Shown one piece after another: positions 1 through 7,332 of a stretch of DNA of 35,917 nt (within the stretch, counting starts at the first letter, position 1; each line of letters starts with the position of its first letter). The stretch is from assembly GCA_050291725.1 (NCBI GenBank), contig JBNKKH010000001.1:1-35917 (forward strand), written 5' to 3'. The DNA comes from JAAGZL01 sp050291725. GTDB lineage: Bacteria > Pseudomonadota > Gammaproteobacteria > Chromatiales > Chromatiaceae. The notes below the pieces were generated by a model that did not search any database, was not told the DNA's origin, and saw only the letters and a list, made by a program, of their open reading frames with translations. A program made the translations under genes and the position numbers.

Positions 1-142
1 CGAAAGCCTTGGTCTCACCACCGTGAGTTTCAGCCATTACCTTGGTCAATGCCGCTGTTAATGTGGTCTTACCATGGTCTACGTGACCAATTGTTCCAAC
101 ATTTACATGCGGCTTCGTACGTTCGAATTTTTCCTTGGACAT
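1..142 (-). CDS. tuf: Elongation factor Tu, N-terminal fragment (window edge)
   Basis: First 47 codons of EF-Tu, the GTPase that delivers aminoacyl-tRNA to the ribosome; the rest lies beyond the left edge. The reading begins MSKEKFERTKPHVNVGTIGH and contains the P-loop GHVDHGKT at residues 19-26, which binds GTP phosphates. The ATG at 142-140 is preceded by GGAG about 10 nt upstream. Three tRNA genes (Tyr, Gly, Thr) lie directly upstream on the same strand, the arrangement of the enterobacterial tufB operon, so this is probably the tufB-type copy. Its expression is likely driven by the tRNA promoter near 749-778. The identification is certain for the visible part. Confidence 0.97.
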   Translation of the reverse strand, partial: MSKEKFERTKPHVNVGTIGHVDHGKTTLTAALTKVMAETHGGETKAF

Positions 143-225
143 CGAATTAAATCTCCAAATAGATTATTCAAATAAAAGTTATAAGACAAATTCACGTGCT
201 TTATTGCACGCCTTAGTTACAAAAC

Positions 226-301
226 TGGAGCCCAGGAGCAGATTTGAACTGCCGACCTCACCCTTACCAAGGGTGCGCTCTACCGACTGAGCTACCCGGG
301 C
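226..301 (-). tRNA. thrT: tRNA-Thr (anticodon GGT)
   Basis: A 76-nt cloverleaf read on the minus strand. Acceptor arm GCCCGGG pairs with CCTGGGC (one G-T pair), the anticodon loop is CTTGGTAAG, the T loop is GTTCAAATC, and CCA is encoded. It lies 83 nt upstream of the tuf start and about 38 nt downstream of tRNA-Gly, so it is probably processed from one tRNA-tuf transcript. Confidence 0.97.
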
Positions 302-339
302 TTTAACCCTAGGGCCAAAATCCTAGGCCCTCCACAAAA

Positions 340-413
340 TGGAGCGGGTGATGGGAATCGAACCCACGTATTCAGCTTGGAAGGCTGAAGTTCTACCATT
401 GAACTACACCCGC
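340..413 (-). tRNA. glyT: tRNA-Gly (anticodon TCC)
   Basis: A 74-nt cloverleaf on the minus strand. Acceptor GCGGGTG pairs with CACCCGC, the anticodon loop is CTTCCAA (anticodon TCC), the T arm is GTGGGTTCGATTCCCAT, and CCA is encoded. It lies between tRNA-Tyr and tRNA-Thr in the same order as in the enterobacterial tufB operon. Confidence 0.97.
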
Positions 414-518
414 GCTGACTCGATTTCAAACCATCGCGCCGCTTGTAACACCTTATATATAACAGTGAGGGGAAAATAATCACATTCACTATTATCTATA
501 CACAACAGAGACGGAGAG

Positions 519-612
519 TTATTCAGGCCTTCGGCCTTCACCATCCAGGTCGTTGCTACGCAACGTTCTCCGCCACTTCGTGGCTCCGTCAAACTTCCAC
601 CGGCTCTCATCC
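519..612 (-). repeat. tRNA-adjacent hairpin element, copy 1 (downstream of tRNA-Tyr)
   Basis: Non-coding block between tRNA-Tyr and tRNA-Gly. Read on the minus strand it opens with GGATGAGA, holds three consecutive short hairpins, and closes with CTGAATAA. The stems are GCCAC/GTGGC with loop GAA, CGTTGC/GCAACG with loop GTA, and AGGCC/GGCCT with loop GAA. The opening, the closing and the hairpin layout match the block beside tRNA-Gln at 3289-3392, although stem sequences differ. I know of no named family it belongs to. If transcribed it would be part of the tRNA-tuf precursor. Confidence 0.6.
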
Positions 613-648
613 TCCCCAAGCGGGCTACGGATGACAACTCTAAACTAA

Positions 649-733
649 TGGTGGAGGGGGGAGGATTCGAACCTCCGAAGGCTGAGCCGTCAGATTTACA
701 GTCTGATCCCTTTGGCCACTCGGGAACCCCTCC
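649..733 (-). tRNA. tyrU: tRNA-Tyr (anticodon GTA)
   Basis: An 85-nt class II tRNA with a long variable arm on the minus strand. The 5' acceptor strand GGAGGGG pairs with CCCCTCC before ACCA, the anticodon region reads GACTGTAAATC (anticodon GTA), and the T arm is GGAGGTTCGAATCCTCC. First gene of the tRNA-Tyr/Gly/Thr-tuf unit. Its 5' end is about 15 nt downstream of the predicted -10 box. Confidence 0.97.
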
Positions 734-748
734 AAACATAAGCCGGCT

Positions 749-778
749 ATTCTCAGTCAGATTGCCCCCGCCTGTCAA
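749..778 (-). promoter_or_regulatory. Promoter of the tRNA-Tyr/Gly/Thr-tuf operon
   Basis: On the minus strand a perfect -35 box TTGACA (778-773) is followed after 18 bp by GAGAAT (754-749), which matches 4 of 6 positions of the -10 consensus. The segment just after it is GC-rich (AGCCGGC), the discriminator type associated with stringently controlled stable-RNA promoters. An A/T-rich stretch upstream of the -35 could act as an UP element. The predicted transcript start is about 10 nt before tRNA-Tyr. Confidence 0.6.
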
Positions 779-859
779 CATCCAACAGGGTGTTTTTATC
801 TGTTTTTTCAATAAACAACCGGTTTTTTGCTACAAGTCGGTTAAACTTGGCAACTACTA

Positions 860-1441
860 TCAACCTGAGGCATGCAGATCCTGCATCACAGACTGGCATT
901 CACCTTGTAGAACCTTGGAAAAATGATCGGCGGCTCGCACCAAACCATACTCAATAGCAGCCGCATCATCTCGCGAGGGATTGCTCAACACATAGCTAGA
1001 AACCAAATCACGATCTCCGGGGTGATCTATACCTATGCGCAGACGCCAGAAATCCTTACTACCCATGGCGCTGATAATATCCCGCAATCCATTATGGCCA
1101 GCATGGCCACCAGCTCTCTTCAGCCTTACCTCGCCAGCAGCCAGATCTAACTCATCATGAGCCACTAGCACCTGGGATACATCTATTTTGAAATATTTCG
1201 CAAGACTAGAAACCGACTGCCCACTTCTATTCATGTAGGTGGAAGGCTTCAGGAGCCAGCACTCCCTCCCATCAACCCTGATGCGACAAGCTGATCCGTG
1301 AAACTTACTCTCCACTTTAAACTCACCGCTATAGCGGCGCGCCAGTAGATCCACAAACCAAAATCCAGCGTTGTGGCGATTTAGCTCATATTGTCCGCCC
1401 GGATTACCCAGACCAACAACCAGTTGAATTGATGAAGCCAC
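860..1441 (-). CDS. pth: Peptidyl-tRNA hydrolase
   Basis: Cleaves peptidyl-tRNA released during aborted translation so that the tRNA can be recycled; cytosolic. The 193-residue product has the usual length of bacterial Pth. The family signature VGLGNPGGQYELNRHNAGFW lies near the N-terminus; it includes the conserved Asn and the catalytic His of the NRHNAG motif. Further matches are KPSTYMNRSGQSV and the VAHDELDL and GGHAGHNGLR segments that line the active site. It is the last gene of the minus-strand prs-rplY-pth run, an order shared with pseudomonads. There ychF normally follows pth; here the tRNA-tuf promoter region follows instead. Confidence 0.96.
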   Translation of the reverse strand: MASSIQLVVGLGNPGGQYELNRHNAGFWFVDLLARRYSGEFKVESKFHGSACRIRVDGRECWLLKPSTYMNRSGQSVSSLAKYFKIDVSQVLVAHDELDLAAGEVRLKRAGGHAGHNGLRDIISAMGSKDFWRLRIGIDHPGDRDLVSSYVLSNPSRDDAAAIEYGLVRAADHFSKVLQGECQSVMQDLHASG

Positions 1442-1513
1442 GATAGCTCAAGAGTTTGAGAACAGGAGCCACACCACTCGGCACAAACTCCTGAACCCAA
1501 ACCCATTTATCCC

Positions 1514-2173
1514 TTACTCTTCGCCAGTTGAGTCGCCAGATGCTGGAGCATCTTCTGCTACTTCAGACTCAGCCTCACCTTCATCGGCAGCAGCAGTGTG
1601 ACCGCTATGCAGAGAAACAACTAGGGCATCTTGCTCATCACCCTGGGCCAGGGCAGGAATCTCTACGCCCTCTGGCAGCTTCAGCTCTGAGAGATGTACG
1701 CTATCGCCAATCTCCATTTCTGACATTTCTACATTGATGAACTCAGGCAGATCTTTTGGTAGACAAAGAATTTCCACACTGGTCATTGAGTGAGAAACAG
1801 CGCCACCCATTTTGATGCCAGGCGCCACATCCTCACCGACAAAATGAATCGGCACACTGGTACGCAACTTGGTGTCTGCTGATACGCGCTGAAAATCTAC
1901 ATGCATAACCAGTGCTTTGGCTGGATGGCGCTGCAGATCTTTCAGAATTACCTTCTCGCCCTTTCCATCTACCTGCAAATCCAGGATGTGGGAGTAGAAG
2001 GCCTCGTGCTCCAGGTGCAGAACTAGCTCGTTATGCATAAGTGAGATCATCTTTGGCTCAGACTTTCCTCCATAGATAATTCCCGGAACTTGACCGCTAC
2101 GACGCAGGCGGCGGCTCGCACCCTTCCCCACATCATCACGCGACTGCGCATTGATATTAAATTCGTTTTTCAT
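1514..2173 (-). CDS. rplY: Ribosomal protein bL25, Ctc/TL5 long form
   Basis: 5S rRNA-binding protein of the large ribosomal subunit. The 219-residue product is the two-domain Ctc/TL5 form rather than the ~95-residue enterobacterial L25. It has an N-terminal L25 domain (about 1-92, with GASRRLRRSGQVPGIIYGG), a C-terminal beta domain (about 95-185), and an acidic tail rich in Glu, Asp and Ala. An in-frame reading extends 13 codons further upstream, but the ATG at 2173 has GGAGA 5 nt before it and matches the family start MKNEFNINAQSRDDVGKG. It lies about 70 bp downstream of the prs region's 5' neighbour boundary and is probably cotranscribed with prs and pth. Confidence 0.95.
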   Translation of the reverse strand: MKNEFNINAQSRDDVGKGASRRLRRSGQVPGIIYGGKSEPKMISLMHNELVLHLEHEAFYSHILDLQVDGKGEKVILKDLQRHPAKALVMHVDFQRVSADTKLRTSVPIHFVGEDVAPGIKMGGAVSHSMTSVEILCLPKDLPEFINVEMSEMEIGDSVHLSELKLPEGVEIPALAQGDEQDALVVSLHSGHTAAADEGEAESEVAEDAPASGDSTGEE

Positions 2174-2281
2174 GACATTCTCCAAATAACAACTTACTGT
2201 TAAAAATGCCACTTTCCCGCGACCAGGAAAGCGGCCTCTGTTTTGGATTGCAGCAAATTACCACAACCCGAAATATGTTTA

Positions 2282-3235
2282 TTACTCCATAAATAGGGAG
2301 CTTACCGACTCATTATGCGAAATGCGGCGAATAGTCTCCGCCAATAGCTCTGCAACACTGATCTGCCTGATCTTGTCACATGCCTGCGCATCCTTACCCA
2401 ACTGAATGGTATTGGAAACTACCAACTCATCCAGCACAGAACCGGAGATATTCTTTACTGCAGGTCCGGATAACACAGGATGCGTACAGTAGGCCACCAC
2501 CCGCTCAGCGCCGTGCTCTTTCAAAGCCTGCGCAGCCTTACACAGAGTACCTGCGGTATCCACCATGTCATCGATTAGGACACAGGTTCGACCCTGCACA
2601 TCACCGATAATATTCATAACCCTTGACTCATTGGCCTGGGGGCGACGCTTATCAATAATGGCCAGATCGGCATCATCCAACTGCTTAGCCAGGGCTCTAG
2701 CGCGCACGACACCACCAACATCAGGTGAAACCACCATCAGATTAGGATACTTCTGGCGCCAAACATCACCTAGCAAAATGGGCAATGCGTAAATATTATC
2801 TACCGGAATATCAAAAAAGCCTTGGATCTGATCTGCGTGCAGATCTACTGTAAGCACGCGGTCAGCACCTGCGGCTGCGAGCTGTTTAGCTACCAGACGC
2901 GCAGTAATCGGCACTCTAGCCGAACGCGGCCTTCTATCTTGCCTGGCATAGCCAAAATATGGAATTACCGCAGTAATTCTATCGGCAGATGCCCAAGTCA
3001 AAGCGTCAATCAATACCAACAACTCCATCAGGTTATCATTGGTAGGATTAGAGGTGGACTGAATCACGTAGATATCGCGCCCACGCACATTCTCCTGAAT
3101 CTCCGCCATAACCTCGCCATCGCTGAACTTGCCCACGACTGCCCGACCGGGACGAATCTTCAGGCGCGCAGTGATATCCGACACCAACTCTGGATTTGAG
3201 TTGCCGGAAAAAACCATAATGCGACTGCTTGGCAC
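2282..3235 (-). CDS. prs: Ribose-phosphate pyrophosphokinase (PRPP synthase)
   Basis: Makes phosphoribosyl pyrophosphate from ribose 5-phosphate and ATP, the common precursor of purines, pyrimidines, histidine, tryptophan and NAD. The product is 317 residues, typical of class I enzymes. Visible signatures are the N-terminal MVFSGNSNPEL, the Mg-binding VLTVDLHADQIQGFF segment, and the PRPP-binding loop CVLIDDMVDTAGTL. The start is a GTG at 3235 with CAGGAG about 8 nt upstream; an internal ATG six codons later is less well placed. It lies downstream of ispE and tRNA-Gln on the same strand, the usual gammaproteobacterial order. The repeat element at 3289-3392 sits between tRNA-Gln and this gene. 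Confidence 0.97.
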   Translation of the reverse strand: MPSSRIMVFSGNSNPELVSDITARLKIRPGRAVVGKFSDGEVMAEIQENVRGRDIYVIQSTSNPTNDNLMELLVLIDALTWASADRITAVIPYFGYARQDRRPRSARVPITARLVAKQLAAAGADRVLTVDLHADQIQGFFDIPVDNIYALPILLGDVWRQKYPNLMVVSPDVGGVVRARALAKQLDDADLAIIDKRRPQANESRVMNIIGDVQGRTCVLIDDMVDTAGTLCKAAQALKEHGAERVVAYCTHPVLSGPAVKNISGSVLDELVVSNTIQLGKDAQACDKIRQISVAELLAETIRRISHNESVSSLFME

Positions 3236-3266
3236 TTTACGACTCCTGATTGACTGTATATATAAA

Positions 3267-3290
3267 TAGTATGGCTGGGGCGCCAGGATT
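3267..3290 (-). repeat. Direct repeat of the tRNA-Gln 3' end, distal copy
   Basis: A 24-bp segment identical to 3427-3450. It comprises the last 19 nt of tRNA-Gln including CCA, plus 5 nt of downstream sequence. It lies 160 bp downstream of the genuine tRNA end in the direction of tRNA transcription. Bases on either side of the two copies differ (a/c at 3266/3426 and a/c at 3291/3451), so the repeat boundaries are sharp. Confidence 0.9.
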
Positions 3291-3392
3291 ACTCAGGACA
3301 TCCTGTCCTTCGCCCCTTCGGGGCCAGCGTCGCTTTGCTCCGCTGTGCAGATTTGCTCCGGCAAATCTGTCGAACCTTCCAGGTTCTCATCC
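3289..3392 (-). repeat. tRNA-adjacent hairpin element, copy 2 (downstream of tRNA-Gln)
   Basis: Non-coding block between tRNA-Gln and prs. On the minus strand it opens with GGATGAGA and contains AACC/GGTT, CAGATTTGC/GCAAATCTG (loop CGGA) and GCCCC/GGGGC (loop GAA) hairpins. It closes with CTGAGTAA, which runs into the second copy of the tRNA-Gln 3' end. It shares opening, closing and general design with the block beside tRNA-Tyr at 519-612. No reading frame of interest is seen. Confidence 0.65.
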
Positions 3393-3426
3393 TACACCCA
3401 CAAAATATCTATAACGCACTCTTAAC

Positions 3427-3450
3427 TAGTATGGCTGGGGCGCCAGGATT
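3427..3450 (-). repeat. Direct repeat of the tRNA-Gln 3' end, tRNA-internal copy
   Basis: Partner of 3267-3290: 24 identical bases covering the 19-nt 3' end of the functional tRNA-Gln and 5 nt beyond CCA. Together the two copies enclose 136 bp containing hairpin element copy 2. This is the geometry of an insertion at a tRNA 3' end, or of a decayed partial tRNA duplication. Confidence 0.9.
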
Positions 3451-3506
3451 CGAACCTGGGTATGCAGGGATCAAAACCCTGTGCCTTACCGCTTGGCGAC
3501 GCCCCA
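3432..3506 (-). tRNA. tRNA-Gln (anticodon TTG)
   Basis: A 75-nt cloverleaf on the minus strand with acceptor TGGGGCG/CGCCCCA, anticodon loop TTTTGAT (TTG), T arm CCAGGTTCGAATCCTGG, and encoded CCA. It lies between ispE and prs, a conserved position in many gammaproteobacteria, and is probably processed from the ispE-prs transcript. Confidence 0.97.
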
Positions 3507-3523
3507 ATAAACTGTCTCTTAGC

Positions 3524-4372
3524 TTAACCACCACGCAACATTTCTTGAACGGGCGAGATATTCAACCCTCTTCCTACCGCCCCTTGCAAATGCCCAGGTA
3601 GTCTAGCATGCACATCCCTAGCCTCTTCTTCGCTGTCAAAAGCGGCAAACAGAGCTGCCCCGGTACCGGTCAGCCTCGCCTCTGCGAATTGTCCTAACCA
3701 CTCCATGGCATCAGCTACTTCCCTATGCTTCTTGACTACTACAGGCGCGCAGTCATTTTTCCTGCTGCCAGAAAAGAAGTCGGCTATTGTGATGCGGGCG
3801 GAGTCCCGTGTCAATTGGGGATGAGCAAAAATTTCAACTGTAGATACATGACAAGCTGGAAATAGCACCAGATACCACTGTTCCGGAATAGAAATCGGCT
3901 CAAGTTGCTCCCCAATCCCCTCAGCCCAAGCCGCAACACCATGGATAAATACCGGTACATCCGCACCCAACTGCAGCCCTAATTCGGATAATTTTTCATT
4001 TGAAAACCGCAAATTCCACAGCCGATTGAGAGCAAGCAGCGTTGTAGCGGCATCAGAACTACCTCCACCTAGGCCGCCCCCCATAGGAATATTTTTCTCC
4101 AATTCGATCTCAACCCCAGCCGCTACCCCAGCAGCGGATTGAAGCAGGCGCGCAGCCCTGACTACGAGATCATCCTTCTCTGGAACCCCTTCTATTTGAG
4201 ACACCCGAACAATCTCACCATCATCCCTCTCACGAAACCTAAGCCGATCAGCGATATCGATAAATTGAAATACCGTTTGCAGCAGATGATAGCCGTCATC
4301 CCTGCGACCAACTATACGCAGCATAAGATTCAACTTAGCCGGAGCCGGCCATACATCTCCCCAGCTTGCCAA
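3524..4372 (-). CDS. ispE: 4-diphosphocytidyl-2-C-methyl-D-erythritol kinase
   Basis: ATP-dependent kinase of the MEP isoprenoid pathway. The 282-residue product has the family N-terminus WPAPAKLNLMLRIVG and the GHMP-kinase ATP loop PMGGGLGGGSSDA at residues 96-108. The C-terminal LTGTGAALFAAF corresponds to the third GHMP motif. The start must be TTG at 4372: between the upstream in-frame stop (TAA at 4393-4391) and the conserved PAPAKLNL there is no ATG or GTG. A GGGGA motif precedes the TTG by about 8 nt. Only 2 bp separate it from the stop of the upstream TPR gene, so the two are probably translationally coupled. lolB, usually found between these two genes, is absent. Confidence 0.96.
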   Translation of the reverse strand: MASWGDVWPAPAKLNLMLRIVGRRDDGYHLLQTVFQFIDIADRLRFRERDDGEIVRVSQIEGVPEKDDLVVRAARLLQSAAGVAAGVEIELEKNIPMGGGLGGGSSDAATTLLALNRLWNLRFSNEKLSELGLQLGADVPVFIHGVAAWAEGIGEQLEPISIPEQWYLVLFPACHVSTVEIFAHPQLTRDSARITIADFFSGSRKNDCAPVVVKKHREVADAMEWLGQFAEARLTGTGAALFAAFDSEEEARDVHARLPGHLQGAVGRGLNISPVQEMLRGG

Positions 4373-4374
4373 AG

Positions 4375-6111
4375 CTACATCCCCAGCCGTTTAATGGTTT
4401 TCTGTAAGTACTCATTTTTTGGTGTTTTTTTGATAGCTTCCTGGATAATTGCTTGCGCCTCCTGCTTCTTTCCCATAACCCAGAGCAGCTCGCCCAGATG
4501 TGCCGCTATCTCCACATCCCGCACCTTTTTAAAAGCGCGGCGCAGATAATCCAGGGCCTGTTTATTGTTGCCCAATCGGTACTGCACCCAACCCATGCTA
4601 TCCAACACGGCAGGAGAGTTTGGCTTTAGGGCGAGGGCCTTCTTAATATAATCGAGAGCTTCTTTATAGCGCTTGGTTTGATCGGCAAGCGTATATCCAA
4701 GCGCATTCAAGGCGTCCGCATTATTAGGCTCCCGCTTTAGAATAAGGCCGATATCTCTTTCCAAAACATCCACTCTGCCCAAAGCCGAAGCAGATAGTGC
4801 CCGAGCATAGAGCAGATCAATAGCGTCTGGATGCTCCTTAAGGGCAGCATCAAATAACTCTACAACCTTTTCGTGAGTAGAGTTCTTGCGCAGGATATCA
4901 CCCTCAAGGATATACACATCTACGGAACGCTCAGGCATGCGTGTACGCATACCGGCAAGCATGGCCCTCGCCTTTGCTAGACTCTCATTCTCCGCAACAA
5001 GTCCAGCCATTCTAGCCTGAGCATTAAACAGATATTTTCCACCTTTTACTTTTCCGTACCACTCTAGCGCATCATCAGTTTTCTCTTCCGTCTCGGCAAT
5101 GCGCCCCATGAAGAAACGAGCATCATCAACCCTTTTTGAGGATTTTAAAATTCCACTAAAATGGCCTTTTGCCTGCTTGTACCTCTTCAACTCCAGCGCC
5201 AGAATCCCCAGTGAAAACTCCACATCAACATCATTCGGAGTCAGTTTCTTTAGCTGCTGAAACTGCTGATATGCCAACTTTGGCTTGTTCAAATCTATCA
5301 ACATTCGCGCATAGGCAGAGTGAAGGCCCTTGCTTGTTGGTATCTGTTGCAGGGCTTGCTGCATAGCGCTAATTGCCTCTGCCGCCTCCCCTCTCTCAAC
5401 ATATATACGGCCCAGCAATACATAGGCCTGCTCCATTTTAGGATCGAGGCTTATGGCTTGACGGCTTTCATTCTCAGCCACATCCAGTTTCTTCGCCATA
5501 ACCGCAACCAGTGCAACCGCATGTCTGGCGTTGGGACTCGACTTGTAATCCTCAGCTAGGGACTGCATCAGCTTCAGAGCAAGATCGTTGTTCTTGCCTG
5601 AGGCCACTGCGACCATCGCCTGGACAAATCCATCCCGCCCATCCTTTTCATGCAACTTAACCAATAGCTTGAGCTGCTTTAAAGCAGCTTCGGCATCACC
5701 AGACCGCACATACAGCATGACTGACATCTGTTTTGCCCTGGCAGAATTTGGATCCAACACAATCCACCGCTTTACCGCTTCCTGAGCTCCAATATAATCT
5801 TCCCTATACAGAGCAATCTTGGCAGCACGCTCAGCTGCCACAGCATCTTTAGCTAGGTCAGCGCTTTTTAGCTGATGTTTATACGCTAGCTCCAGATCAT
5901 CTCGCTGCAGGGCAATTTCACCCACCAGGAGGTTAAAAATAATATCCGCAGTCAAAGCGGGAGGAGAGTTATTCTCGGACAGCTCTTTCATTCCAGCCTG
6001 ACTGTTATCAGCACTGGGAACCGGTTTGGAGGGGGCAGCACTGCTGCATGTGGCCAAGGCGACTAAAACAGCGCAGAAAAAGAACTTGGGTGAGCGAGAG
6101 TTAATTAACAT
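4375..6111 (-). CDS. Exported tetratricopeptide-repeat protein
   Basis: A 578-residue protein with an N-terminal export signal (basic start, hydrophobic FFFCAVLVALATC) followed by tandem TPR helices over most of its length. Examples are QAYVLLGRIYVERGEAAEAI, NADALNALGYTLADQTKRYK and SPAVLDSMGWVQYRLGNNKQ. TPR arrays mediate protein-protein contacts, so it is probably a periplasmic or outer-membrane-associated scaffold. The LATC sequence could be a weak lipobox, but Thr before Cys is unusual and a signal peptidase I site after SSAA is equally possible. A TPR gene in this place, divergent from hemA and upstream of lolB-ispE, is conserved in pseudomonads. The function is not established. Confidence 0.85.
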   Translation of the reverse strand: MLINSRSPKFFFCAVLVALATCSSAAPSKPVPSADNSQAGMKELSENNSPPALTADIIFNLLVGEIALQRDDLELAYKHQLKSADLAKDAVAAERAAKIALYREDYIGAQEAVKRWIVLDPNSARAKQMSVMLYVRSGDAEAALKQLKLLVKLHEKDGRDGFVQAMVAVASGKNNDLALKLMQSLAEDYKSSPNARHAVALVAVMAKKLDVAENESRQAISLDPKMEQAYVLLGRIYVERGEAAEAISAMQQALQQIPTSKGLHSAYARMLIDLNKPKLAYQQFQQLKKLTPNDVDVEFSLGILALELKRYKQAKGHFSGILKSSKRVDDARFFMGRIAETEEKTDDALEWYGKVKGGKYLFNAQARMAGLVAENESLAKARAMLAGMRTRMPERSVDVYILEGDILRKNSTHEKVVELFDAALKEHPDAIDLLYARALSASALGRVDVLERDIGLILKREPNNADALNALGYTLADQTKRYKEALDYIKKALALKPNSPAVLDSMGWVQYRLGNNKQALDYLRRAFKKVRDVEIAAHLGELLWVMGKKQEAQAIIQEAIKKTPKNEYLQKTIKRLGM

Positions 6112-6278
6112 ATCTTATCCAACAGAATCCACTTGATAGAGAGTATATCAAACTTTATACCCAGCCCTGGAGAGTGGTAAACCTATCGCTCATAAATACT
6201 ATTTAACACAAGATCACAAAACGAGCAGGCAATTCTCTGGAAGTGTGACCATTATCAAGCTAACAAGCCATCCTTTGC

Positions 6279-6296
6279 CTACTATTTTTATAGTAG
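6279..6296. other. Short hairpin just upstream of the diguanylate cyclase ribosome binding site
   Basis: CTACTAT pairs with ATAGTAG (7 bp, loop TTTT), ending 7 nt before the AGGAA ribosome binding site of the gene starting at 6313. It could form in the mRNA leader and affect ribosome access, but its A/T content makes it weak. No regulatory family is recognised. Confidence 0.3.
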
Positions 6297-6312
6297 CTTG
6301 CTAGGAAATACC

Positions 6313-7230
6313 ATGGCCCAAAGCGCGCGAAACAGCATTGTAGAAGAGACTACTCAGACCATTCTGATTGAAGAGGTTATTAATAACCAATTAGGCCATG
6401 AGCAGCCCAGCGCCTGTCTAATTGTGATCTCCGGAGGGGATATTGGGGATCAACATAGAATAAAAATCAACCAAACCCTGATTGGGCGTTCTATAAACGC
6501 AGACATCCAGGTAAATGACGAATCCGCTTCAAGGGACCACGCATTAATCATAAAAGATAGAAAAGGCTACCGCGTTGCAGATAACGAATCTAAAAATGGA
6601 TGCTTCATCAATGATATAAAGGTTGGCGAGTGCTATCTCCATGATGGAGATCTGTTGCGCATCGGCAATACTATTTTCAAATTCCTATCCCGGAACAATA
6701 TTGAACAGGCCTACCACGAAGAGCTATTTAGACTAGCTAAAATCGACGGCCTGACCGAAATATACAACCAACGCCACTTTGCTGACTCTCTTGATAACGA
6801 ACTAGAAAGGGCAAAGAGATATAACCGCGAACTTTCACTATTGATGATCGATATTGATCACTTCAAAAAAGTTAACGACAGCTTCGGCCACAGAGCCGGT
6901 GACTACATCTTAAAGAAGCTGGCAGATATTTTTGTAAAGCGCTCCCGCCGGGTAGATTATGTCTGTCGATATGGAGGCGAAGAGTTTTCTATCATCCTCC
7001 CTGAAGTTGATATAATGGGGGCATTCAAGTTTGCTAACACGCTCAAGGAGAGCGTTGCCGCCCACAAATTCAACTTTGAAAACGAAGATATAGCCATAAC
7101 CATTTCTGTAGGCGTTTCTGACATTATGGAGGGCATTCAATCCACAGAGGAGCTGATAGAAACTGCAGACAGAAGATTATACCTAGCTAAAAAGATGGGT
7201 AGAAACCGCGTAGTTTCTGCAGATTTATAG
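6313..7230 (+). CDS. FHA-domain diguanylate cyclase
   Basis: Cytosolic two-domain signalling protein of 305 residues. An FHA phosphothreonine-recognition domain (about 35-125) contains the expected LIGRS, SASRDHA and SKNGCFIND motifs. A GGDEF domain (about 140-305) carries the catalytic GGEEF at 221-225. An inhibitory RxxD site (RRVD, 212-215) lies five residues before it, so the enzyme should make cyclic di-GMP and be product-inhibited. The FHA domain implies input from Ser/Thr phosphorylation. Start: ATG at 6313 with AGGAA 6-7 nt upstream; an in-frame TTG at 6298 is less likely. It lies between the TPR gene (divergent) and hemA, which is not a conserved position. Confidence 0.93.
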   Translation: MAQSARNSIVEETTQTILIEEVINNQLGHEQPSACLIVISGGDIGDQHRIKINQTLIGRSINADIQVNDESASRDHALIIKDRKGYRVADNESKNGCFINDIKVGECYLHDGDLLRIGNTIFKFLSRNNIEQAYHEELFRLAKIDGLTEIYNQRHFADSLDNELERAKRYNRELSLLMIDIDHFKKVNDSFGHRAGDYILKKLADIFVKRSRRVDYVCRYGGEEFSIILPEVDIMGAFKFANTLKESVAAHKFNFENEDIAITISVGVSDIMEGIQSTEELIETADRRLYLAKKMGRNRVVSADL

Positions 7231-7332
7231 CCCCAAACACACCAACAACATATAAATAAAACACAGCTTTACTTGAATTTATCCCCTTGATAATTCAGAA
7301 TTTACCGTTTGAGAGAAACAGAAACGGCATCC

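Noticed and set aside
292..811. Minus-strand open frames covering tRNA-Gly and tRNA-Tyr
   Set aside because: They are translations of tRNA genes and the hairpin element, a common annotation artefact.
648..926. An open frame beginning in tRNA-Tyr and running to 926 on the plus strand
   Set aside because: It reads through a tRNA gene, the tRNA promoter and the end of pth in the wrong direction, with no family match.
2212..2231. CTTTCC/GGAAAG hairpin between prs and rplY as an attenuator
   Set aside because: Only 6 bp with an 8-nt loop and no T run; not convincing without comparative support.
6133..6151. TTGATA and TATCAA inverted half-sites upstream of the TPR gene, resembling an FNR box
   Set aside because: The TTGAT and ATCAA half-sites are separated by more than the 4 bp required for FNR/CRP-type dimers, so this is probably chance in A/T-rich DNA.
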